Source: Nitrososphaerota archaeon (GTDB lineage: Archaea > Thermoproteota > Nitrososphaeria > Nitrososphaerales > CADDZS01). Taken from it: a DNA stretch of 8,862 nt. The position numbers and the translations under genes are program-made. Positions within the stretch are counted from its first letter, which is position 1; the number at the start of each line of letters is the position of its first letter. Positions 1 to 5,106 of this stretch are shown in pieces. Location: positions 1 to 8,862 of the forward strand of contig JAPCJV010000052.1 in NCBI GenBank assembly GCA_027886785.1. Direction: 5' to 3'. The notes under the pieces were generated by a model. That model did not search any database and was not told where the DNA came from. It saw nothing but the letters and a program-made list of their open reading frames with translations.

Positions 1-210
1 AATGATCTACAATTTCGTGAAGCTAAACTAATGAGTCCGGCGGATCATATAAAGTCGGAAATACCTGAAGTTCTCCGTCTCATAGAGATAGGCCGGTATC
101 AGTTTGGGGATGCAGTTACTCACAGGTTTCCACTAAGATCTGCGAACGAGGCCGTGGAAATGCTTCAGAAAAGAATCGGCAATCCGGGCCGGATTATACT
201 CGAACCTTGA
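1..210 (+). CDS. Medium-chain (zinc-type) alcohol/polyol dehydrogenase, C-terminal fragment
   Basis: Frame 1 is open from the first base to a TGA at 208-210, giving the last 69 residues of a protein whose start lies outside the window. The segment VTHRFPLRSANEAVEML followed by a short GRIILEP tail is the usual C-terminal signature of medium-chain dehydrogenase/reductases: the TH-x-FPL strand, the 'neAve' helix and the final GR-hydrophobic strand. The Rossmann domain and the zinc ligands are missing, so the cofactor and substrate (alcohol, polyol or sugar) cannot be read. The gene runs towards the hydroxyacid dehydrogenase, with 90 bases between the two stops. A quinone-reductase-like member of the same superfamily is possible but less likely. 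Confidence 0.75.
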   Translation, partial: NDLQFREAKLMSPADHIKSEIPEVLRLIEIGRYQFGDAVTHRFPLRSANEAVEMLQKRIGNPGRIILEP

Positions 211-300
211 GAGTGGTCTTACCTTTTCTGAATTTTTGAAAGCGTACAACAAACCACTACGGTTCTGGTCGCGCGTTTATCAGAAGTGGTCTAACCCAGT

Positions 301-1251
301 TCAAACGTAATCGCTTCTGATTACTGCGTTCTGAGCCAATCCTGTGGATAGAAAGGATCTCAAGTTTCTCACGGCAGCCTCCGCAGCGAGATCCCTGACT
401 TCCTGACTTGCGGCTGCTCCCGCGGTGTGTAGAGTCCCCATGAAATTCGGAAGACTCCATAACTTGGAATCAAAGTTCTCCTTGTATCCCGCGCGCCAGA
501 ATACGTCGGTTCCGAATCTGATTTCAGGATTCTTGATCAATAAGCTGCACATGTCCTCCTCGTTAATCGCTTCCGCCCTCCCGACGTTTGCAATCACCAA
601 TCTTTTCTTTGCCTTCCTGAGCGTCTGATCGTTGAGAAGGTTTTTCGTAAATTTGTTTAACGGCAAAGCGCAAACAAGGAAATCCGCATACTCGATAGCG
701 TAATCCAGATCCTTCGTTTCCAGTTTCTCATCGAATTGCTCCGGATTCTTGAAAGATCGGGAAACTCCGATGATTTTACAATGAAATCCAACCTTCGCGA
801 TTTGAGCAACCTTGCTTCCGATCCCGCCTCCCCCGAGGATGACAAGTGTCTTGCGAGCAATTCCGTAACTCTCTAAGTGATCGCGCCGGTTAACGTTCTT
901 CGATAACGCTAAGAGCATAGCCATCGCATGCTCAGAAACACTTTGGGAATATCCGCCGGCGTTTGAAAAGATCTTCACGTTCGAGGGAATCATGCTATAG
1001 GGTAAATCATCGACGCCGGCGGAAAGTGTTTGAATGGTAGCGAGGTTTTGCATCCCTTTTTGAATAAGATCCTCCACAAGGTTTGGCCAAACTAGGGCAA
1101 CGTCAATCCGCGGGAGATCAGCGTGATTAAGATCTCCATTATTCAGCTCCCAACCCTGCAATAATTCGACGCATTTTGCATTGAGTTTGTAGGTTGACAG
1201 AATCAAAATTATCTTATTTTCCATTAGACTTGCTGAATAACTTTTTTCCAT
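301..1251 (-). CDS. D-isomer-specific 2-hydroxyacid dehydrogenase (NAD(P)-dependent)
   Basis: This 316-residue protein has the length and order of the D-2-hydroxyacid dehydrogenase family, which interconverts 2-keto acids and D-2-hydroxy acids in the cytosol. The dinucleotide-binding loop is GGGGIGSK (about 140-147), after LVIL. The family catalytic Arg is R225 in NVGRAEAINEED, and the general acid/base His is H275 in TLHTAGAAAS. The usual DVFxxEP motif is altered: D249-V-F is kept, but the position of the catalytic Glu is Ala, and E258, further along a longer loop, may replace it. Substrate could be glyoxylate, hydroxypyruvate, phosphoglycerate or a longer sugar-derived keto acid; the ACT domains of SerA are absent. 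The start at 1251 is an ATG with GAAAGGGA directly before it; a second ATG nine codons in (base 1224) is an alternative that begins right at the first beta strand. It lies 125 bases downstream of the F420 enzyme on the same strand. Confidence 0.9.
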   Translation of the reverse strand: MEKSYSASLMENKIILILSTYKLNAKCVELLQGWELNNGDLNHADLPRIDVALVWPNLVEDLIQKGMQNLATIQTLSAGVDDLPYSMIPSNVKIFSNAGGYSQSVSEHAMAMLLALSKNVNRRDHLESYGIARKTLVILGGGGIGSKVAQIAKVGFHCKIIGVSRSFKNPEQFDEKLETKDLDYAIEYADFLVCALPLNKFTKNLLNDQTLRKAKKRLVIANVGRAEAINEEDMCSLLIKNPEIRFGTDVFWRAGYKENFDSKLWSLPNFMGTLHTAGAAASQEVRDLAAEAAVRNLRSFLSTGLAQNAVIRSDYV

Positions 1252-1279
1252 TCCCTTTCATTTTTGTGAGCCTGGAAAC

Positions 1280-1294
1280 TAGTAGAAGCTACTA
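1280..1294. repeat. Perfect inverted repeat TAGTAG-aag-CTACTA upstream of the hydroxyacid dehydrogenase
   Basis: Six-base arms at 1280-1285 and 1289-1294 are exact reverse complements around a three-base centre. The element lies 29-43 bases ahead of the ATG at 1251 and, on the minus strand, overlaps a weak TATA-like stretch (ATTTAGTA). That is where an archaeal repressor operator would sit. The short length means chance is a real alternative. Confidence 0.4.
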
Positions 1295-1319
1295 AATCGA
1301 GAAGTGACTTTTCTTCGAA

Positions 1320-1341
1320 AGAGATAGATCGCGGTATCTCT
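1320..1341. repeat. Perfect inverted repeat AGAGATA-N8-TATCTCT in the gap between the F420 enzyme and the hydroxyacid dehydrogenase
   Basis: Seven-base arms at 1320-1326 and 1335-1341 are exact reverse complements with an eight-base GC-containing centre (GATCGCGG). It starts 36 bases past the stop of the F420 enzyme on the minus strand. It could form a short mRNA hairpin between the two cistrons (stability or partial termination) or serve as a protein-binding palindrome. There is no long T tract directly after it on the minus strand, so it is not a classic intrinsic terminator. Confidence 0.4.
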
Positions 1342-1376
1342 ATTCCCGCATAAAGAAAAAAGCTCGTCAGAGGAGA

Positions 1377-2396
1377 TTATTTTTCACTATAAGATTCTCT
1401 AAGATGCGGAAGAAAAACCCTGCCAAACTTGTCCAAGAATCCATCCTCATCTGGACTACTGCTGTGAAATTGAATTTCGTTAAAACCGAGCTTGACGTAT
1501 CCTTCGACAATTTTCAAGCAATCTTCCAAATTTGTAGTAATTAGCCAGTCCCTTTCAAACACCTTATCGTCAACCCTCCGCCCTAAAGCATCCAATTCTC
1601 TCGGATCATGTACGTTCTTGCTAACAATGTTTGGTAGCGCCGTGACCTTCCACTTTCTCGCGCTTTGGAGCGCTTTATCGTAATCCTCATCATAAGAAAA
1701 GAATAATTCGATCATCTTTGGAATTGATTCGTAATCGCGACCCTTTTCCTTGGCTCCGGCTTTTACGGCGTTCAGTAATGCATTGATTTTGGTAACTCTT
1801 TCTTCGTGCAATCTTGAGCCTACCGTCATGAATCCATCCCCCTCTTTTCCCGCATAACTCGCCATTGTCGTACCTGCGGCTGCGACATAGATGGGCACAT
1901 TCCCTTTCGACTTTACATAGAGGTTGGCTTTGTTTAGTGTGAAATGTTTGCCCTTGTAGTCCACGAAACTTTCATTCCAAAGAGACCTGATTATCTCCAG
2001 TGCCTCCATAGTAATTCCGACCCTTTCCGCGAATCCGGGCCAATTAAATCCTAGAGGAACCTCGTTCATCGCCTCGCCGGTGCCCAAACCCAAGTAAATC
2101 CTTCCTGGATAAAATTCGCCGAGCGTTACAAAAGCTTGTGCGATTATAGCGGGATGGTAGCGAAAAAGCGACGCAGTAACTCCACTTCCGATTCTTATCT
2201 TGCTAGTAGACGCACCCGCGGCGGCGATTAAGATCCATGAATGACATGCGTTTCCACCATCGTGAAACCACGGATGAAAGTGATCCGAGATGCAAAGGAA
2301 ATCAAAGCCAAGCGCTTCAGCCTTGATTGATCGCTTCAGCAGAGTCGGTCCGGGATATTCTTCGGTGGGACACCGGTAACCAAACTCGATACGCAT
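1377..2396 (-). CDS. LLM-class F420-dependent oxidoreductase, glucose-6-phosphate-dehydrogenase (FGD)-like
   Basis: The 339-residue protein is a full-length luciferase-like TIM-barrel flavin-type enzyme of the FGD branch, which moves a hydride between a sugar or alcohol C-H and coenzyme F420. The strongest evidence is the near-exact FGD active-site strip: SDHFHPWFHDGG (37-48) and GLGTGEAMNEVP (103-114). By comparison with Mycobacterium FGD1 as I recall it, D38, H39, W43 and E108 match its D39, H40, W44 and E109. FRYHPAIIAQAF (79-90) and PIYVAAAG (168-175) also follow the FGD pattern. The three FGD1 residues that hold the substrate phosphate are only partly kept: K260 matches, but the K198 and R283 positions are not clearly conserved (R195 and R282 lie close by). 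A substrate other than glucose 6-phosphate is therefore possible. The start ATG is preceded by GAGAAGGGGAAAAA. It is divergent from the amidohydrolase and is first in a likely unit with the hydroxyacid dehydrogenase. Confidence 0.9.
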   Translation of the reverse strand: MRIEFGYRCPTEEYPGPTLLKRSIKAEALGFDFLCISDHFHPWFHDGGNACHSWILIAAAGASTSKIRIGSGVTASLFRYHPAIIAQAFVTLGEFYPGRIYLGLGTGEAMNEVPLGFNWPGFAERVGITMEALEIIRSLWNESFVDYKGKHFTLNKANLYVKSKGNVPIYVAAAGTTMASYAGKEGDGFMTVGSRLHEERVTKINALLNAVKAGAKEKGRDYESIPKMIELFFSYDEDYDKALQSARKWKVTALPNIVSKNVHDPRELDALGRRVDDKVFERDWLITTNLEDCLKIVEGYVKLGFNEIQFHSSSPDEDGFLDKFGRVFLPHLRESYSEK

Positions 2397-2417
2397 TTTT
2401 TCCCCTTCTCACATACT

Positions 2418-2429
2418 CGACCTTTTCCC
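2418..2429. repeat. 12-base direct repeat CGACCTTTTCCC, copy 1 (F420 enzyme side)
   Basis: This is identical to the copy at 2494-2505. On the minus strand it reads GGGAAAAGGTCG and lies directly downstream of the TATA-like ATTAAAT of the F420 enzyme promoter, 22-33 bases ahead of that gene's ATG. A protein bound here would be placed to block or aid preinitiation-complex assembly. Confidence 0.55.
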
Positions 2430-2442
2430 ATTTAATTTCACC
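2429..2442 (-). promoter_or_regulatory. Predicted BRE/TATA promoter of the F420-dependent oxidoreductase
   Basis: On the minus strand the sequence reads GGTGAAATTAAATG: a purine-rich BRE-like GTGAAA followed by an AT-rich TATA-like ATTAAATG, centred about 35 bases before the ATG at 2396. In archaea transcription usually starts about 26 bases after the TATA centre, which would give a leader of roughly nine bases. The call rests on position and composition only. Confidence 0.4.
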
Positions 2443-2477
2443 TAATCTGATACAAAATTATTCTGACACTTTCTTTT

Positions 2478-2490
2478 CAAAAACTAAATA
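2478..2490 (+). promoter_or_regulatory. Predicted BRE/TATA promoter of the amidohydrolase-Rieske unit
   Basis: CAAAAACTAAATA has an A-rich BRE-like half followed by the TATA-like ACTAAATA at 2483-2490. Its centre is about 29 bases before the ATG at 2516, so the predicted transcription start falls within a few bases of that ATG and the mRNA would be leaderless or nearly so. This fits the absence of a Shine-Dalgarno site and supports the chosen start. Confidence 0.5.
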
Positions 2491-2493
2491 GAG

Positions 2494-2505
2494 CGACCTT
2501 TTCCC
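2494..2505. repeat. 12-base direct repeat CGACCTTTTCCC, copy 2 (amidohydrolase side)
   Basis: This exact second copy begins 76 bases after the first. It lies three bases downstream of the TATA-like ACTAAATA and 10-21 bases ahead of the amidohydrolase ATG. Both divergent promoters therefore carry one copy between TATA box and start codon, in opposite orientation relative to their transcription. Confidence 0.55.
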
Positions 2506-2515
2506 GTGTCTCACC

Positions 2516-3772
2516 ATGGCTACTCCCGTTTCCAAGAGTAGATACAGAAACGTGCCGGGAGGGCTGGACCACGCCGTCAAACAAGCCGAGCAACGGGGCT
2601 TACACGATTGGTTCATAGTCGATGTCGATTGTCATCAGGCCGAACCTATATCGCTTTTCTCCAAGTATCTTCCCGAAAAATGGAGACGTGAATACAGTGA
2701 TGAAGATCTGAAACGCATGGGCGTTTACGAACAGGCACGCAGGAGATTGGGAGCAGGTCCAAACGATCCGATAGATCCGGAAAGAGCTCGGCTCTTGATG
2801 CTTTACGAAGAGCTCAAAGACGTAGCTCCTTTCGATCGGGAGATGAAGGGTCGTATACTTAGAACGGAGGGAAGCTACACTTCAGAGAATTATCACGAAC
2901 AGAGGGCGGAGGAAGTGGTCGATTTGTACACCATGAGGATGGGTGACATTGGGGTAAAGAGGTCCATTGTCTTCCCTGAGACGGTCCTTGAGTTTTGTAA
3001 TCTTGCGGACGTGAATCTGGACGTCGCGCTCGCCAACGCCTACATCGATTATTTGCTCGATCGATTCCTAGGAAAGTATCCTCAATTCTTGTCCTGCGTA
3101 TACGCTCCTGCAAGAGCTCCGGAGAAAGCTGCTGAACTTATGGATCGGGTCGGCTCGGAGAAAGGCGTAATCGGGGTGCTGATTCCACCGACGACTCCTG
3201 GACCGCTAGCTGGAGACCTGTCATGGAACCCGATTTACGAAGCGGCCGAGCGAAAGGGGCTTCCGATTTGCTTTCACGCTAACGTTAACACGCTACACCC
3301 CTTCGATCGGTTCAAGAAAAGCAGCTATTTGCCGGTGCATGCTCTATCCTTTCCATGGTATCTCATTCTGGTATTGGTGAGCATAATCTCGGAAGGAGTT
3401 GTGGAGCGATTTCCAAATTTGAAATTTGTTTTCATCGAAGGCGGCATAACTTGGATTCCGTGGATCATGTTCAGGTTGGACAGCGAATATCTCATGAGGA
3501 GGAGCGAGGCACCGCTGTTGAATAAGCTACCCAGTGAATACTTCAACCAATTCTACTTCACTAGTCAACCCTTGGAGCGTCCGCCTAATATTCACGATTT
3601 GAAATGGATCTTTGATCGATTCAGCGCGAGAACCCAATTAATGTACGCAAGCGATTATCCACACTGGGATTTCGATGTTCCCAAAGTAATCTACGATCTT
3701 CCATTTCTCTCGGAAAATGACAAGCGAAGAATACTTGGCGAAAACGCACGAGAGCTCTTCAAGATCAATTAG
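2516..3772 (+). CDS. Amidohydrolase family 2 (ACMSD-type) metal-dependent hydrolase/decarboxylase
   Basis: The 418-residue protein has the barrel layout of amidohydrolase family 2, which includes ACMSD, resorcylate-type decarboxylases and related hydrolases. Visible landmarks in order: IVDVDCHQAEP (34-44), where D38 and H40 take the place of the metal-binding DxH/ExH motif after strand 1; GVKRSIVFPET (146-156); VYAPAR (195-200); ICFHANVN (251-258) with likely metal ligand H254; KFVFIEGGITWIPW (303-316); and MYASDYPHWD (376-385) with the family's conserved Asp D380 next to P-H-W. The C-terminal ILGENARELFKI is the usual end for the family. There is no signal peptide, so it should act in the cytosol. 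The family catalyses both C-N hydrolysis and non-oxidative decarboxylation, so the reaction is not fixed. An extra N-terminal tail and the 60-140 helical insert make it longer than minimal ACMSD (about 330 residues). The Rieske gene starts 18 bases after its stop, indicating one transcript. Confidence 0.88.
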   Translation: MATPVSKSRYRNVPGGLDHAVKQAEQRGLHDWFIVDVDCHQAEPISLFSKYLPEKWRREYSDEDLKRMGVYEQARRRLGAGPNDPIDPERARLLMLYEELKDVAPFDREMKGRILRTEGSYTSENYHEQRAEEVVDLYTMRMGDIGVKRSIVFPETVLEFCNLADVNLDVALANAYIDYLLDRFLGKYPQFLSCVYAPARAPEKAAELMDRVGSEKGVIGVLIPPTTPGPLAGDLSWNPIYEAAERKGLPICFHANVNTLHPFDRFKKSSYLPVHALSFPWYLILVLVSIISEGVVERFPNLKFVFIEGGITWIPWIMFRLDSEYLMRRSEAPLLNKLPSEYFNQFYFTSQPLERPPNIHDLKWIFDRFSARTQLMYASDYPHWDFDVPKVIYDLPFLSENDKRRILGENARELFKIN

Positions 3773-3777
3773 AAAAA

Positions 3778-3786
3778 GTGAAAGGA
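3778..3786 (+). promoter_or_regulatory. Ribosome-binding-like site of the Rieske gene
   Basis: GTGAAAGGA lies in the 18-base gap after the amidohydrolase stop, with AAGG ending five bases before the ATG at 3791. It is a weak match to an archaeal Shine-Dalgarno sequence. Such sites are expected for internal cistrons while the first gene is leaderless, so it supports both the operon and this start codon. Confidence 0.35.
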
Positions 3787-3790
3787 AAAA

Positions 3791-4156
3791 ATGAAAACCG
3801 ACAAGATAGGCAAAGTCGTTGATTTTACTGCGGATCTAAAGCCAATCATTAACGAAATAGACGGCACATCAATTGCTGTCTACAGGTTTCAAAATAGATA
3901 TTTTGCCTACGTGAACCAGTGTCCTCACCAAGGAGGCCCATCTTGTGAGGGAATCGTTTTACCGAAAGTCCAATGCAAAATATTGGAAGGTGGATCGTTT
4001 GAGGAGATTGTGTCATCTGAACAATACATCATCGTCTGTCCCTGGCACGGGGTCGAGTTTGATCTAGAATCAGGAGTGTGTTTGGCAGATACGCGACTGC
4101 GATTAAAAAAATACGAAGCGTTCGCGGAAGGAGAAGACGTGTTGATACGGAAGTGA
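3791..4156 (+). CDS. Stand-alone Rieske [2Fe-2S] ferredoxin
   Basis: This 121-residue soluble protein is a single Rieske domain. The first ligand pair is C44-P-H46 in NQCPHQGGPSCEG and the second is C83-P-W-H86 in CPWHGVEFDLESG, the standard two-His, two-Cys set for a Rieske cluster. The PWHG-EFDL-SG run and the closing strand KKYEAFAEGEDVLIRK are typical of ferredoxins that serve oxygenases, or of NirD-like proteins. There is no transmembrane segment or Tat signal, so it is not a respiratory-complex Rieske. The spacing between H46 and C83 is 36 residues, about twice the common 15-17, because of an inserted loop that carries another Cys (C62). No oxygenase alpha subunit or reductase is in the window, so its partner is unknown. 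Co-transcription with the amidohydrolase suggests a joint role in processing one substrate. Confidence 0.9.
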   Translation: MKTDKIGKVVDFTADLKPIINEIDGTSIAVYRFQNRYFAYVNQCPHQGGPSCEGIVLPKVQCKILEGGSFEEIVSSEQYIIVCPWHGVEFDLESGVCLADTRLRLKKYEAFAEGEDVLIRK

Positions 4157-4301
4157 AAGTTGGAGCCCAGAAAATGTTGAAAGTCCGATCGCGGTGTCAA
4201 AGCAACCTATGATCAATTAACGAGGGGCAAGTAAGAAATTGCTCCAGAAATGGATCAGCAGCTAAGTAGATCTATTTTGGAGCGGAAATTCCTTTTTATT
4301 A

Positions 4302-4321
4302 TTTTTAAAGCGTAAATAAAA
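4302..4321 (+). promoter_or_regulatory. Predicted TATA region of the isomerase-dehydratase unit
   Basis: Two overlapping AT-rich candidates lie here: TTTTTAAA (4302-4309), whose centre is about 25 bases before the TTG at 4331, and AAATAAAA (4314-4321), about 25 bases before the ATG at 4343. Each would yield a leaderless mRNA for one of the two possible starts. The T-rich run just before (4291-4306) could also end transcription of the amidohydrolase-Rieske unit. The rest of the 174-base gap shows nothing I can identify. Confidence 0.45.
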
Positions 4322-4330
4322 CACCAAGCG

Positions 4331-5074
4331 TTGCAGTATATTATGTACCGAGATAGTGGATTATCTGACCAATTTGAGGAGCTATTCTCCAGTCCAAAGT
4401 TAAACGTTCGGCGATTTCGAATGAATCAAACGGAATTCTTGCATGATCTAGTTGCTCAGGGTAGCGAGTCCTTAATCGTACCTTTGCTTGGAAGTGCCGA
4501 GATTCAAGTGACTGCGAATTCACAGAAATTTCACATAGACACTAAGGACGCGTGCTACCTTCCTCCGGGCGATCGATACTCCATAAGAAGAGTGAGTGAC
4601 AAATGTGAGATAATCTGGTCAACCGCGCCCGCGAAAAAGGGGTACCCCGCGTATTTGCGAAAGTTTACTGAATGCAAAGGTCGATACGACGGAAGTGCCG
4701 CTCATGCGAGTCGAAGGCTGAATACCACGATTATCAGATTCGACAAGGACGAAAAATCTGAGAGACTGAGAGCAGGTTACACCGACGCCGAGGAAGGTAA
4801 CTGGACAAGTTTTCCTCCCCACAGACACGACGCTGTTCCGGAGGTCTATATTTTCGCGCCTGCAATGAAGAAAGGAATCGGACTGCAAATGGTCTGGACA
4901 GATTCAGCAGAGGATGCCTACATGGTGAGGGCAGGCGATGCAGTGGGATTCAACGAAGGTTATCATCCAAACGTCGGAGACCCAACGACACGGATGAACT
5001 TTCTCTGGATTATGAGTTCAGATCTAACGACTGACTCGACGATTCATCCAGATTATGTAAATGTGAAGGACTGA
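4331..5074 (+). CDS. KduI/IolB-family bicupin isomerase (5-deoxy-glucuronate or uronate isomerase-like)
   Basis: The 247-residue protein has two cupin halves. The C-terminal half closely follows the KduI/IolB pattern: RLRAGYTDAEEGNWTSFPPHRHD (145-167), EVYIFAP (171-177), GIGLQMVW (182-189), and AYMVRAGDAVGFNEGYHPN (196-214). The metal ligands expected from IolB and KduI are present as H164, H166, E171 and H212. The N-terminal half (PLLGSAEIQV and CYLPPGDRYSI) keeps the cupin fold without a metal set. IolB converts 5-deoxy-glucuronate to 2-deoxy-5-keto-gluconate; KduI converts 5-keto-4-deoxyuronate to 2,5-diketo-3-deoxygluconate. Which substrate is used here is unknown. At 247 residues it is slightly shorter than usual IolB (about 270). 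The start is either TTG at 4331 or ATG at 4343; the ATG is the more conventional choice. The dehydratase follows after 32 bases, so the two are probably one operon acting on one sugar acid. Confidence 0.85.
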   Translation: MQYIMYRDSGLSDQFEELFSSPKLNVRRFRMNQTEFLHDLVAQGSESLIVPLLGSAEIQVTANSQKFHIDTKDACYLPPGDRYSIRRVSDKCEIIWSTAPAKKGYPAYLRKFTECKGRYDGSAAHASRRLNTTIIRFDKDEKSERLRAGYTDAEEGNWTSFPPHRHDAVPEVYIFAPAMKKGIGLQMVWTDSAEDAYMVRAGDAVGFNEGYHPNVGDPTTRMNFLWIMSSDLTTDSTIHPDYVNVKD

Positions 5075-5106
5075 AATCTGTTACTAGAGATTCTCGATCT
5101 TAGTTT

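Noticed and set aside
253..290. ACCACT / AGTGGT arms in the convergent gap as a terminator hairpin
   Set aside because: Six-base arms are separated by 26 bases with no T tract following; too weak to call.
425..628. Plus-strand open frame opposite the hydroxyacid dehydrogenase
   Set aside because: It lies inside a well-supported gene on the other strand, resembles no known family and has no promoter or ribosome site.
2859..3113. Minus-strand open frame inside the amidohydrolase
   Set aside because: The translation is Arg/Ser/Pro-rich, typical of an antisense shadow; the plus-strand frame carries clear amidohydrolase motifs.
3925..4200. Minus-strand open frame covering the Rieske gene
   Set aside because: The Rieske ligands on the plus strand are unmistakable; this frame has no recognisable features.
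4157..4330. Possible small RNA or tRNA in the 174-base gap before the isomerase
   Set aside because: No cloverleaf, no TTCGANNCC-type arm and no stable stem was found; only the AT-rich promoter-like end can be supported.
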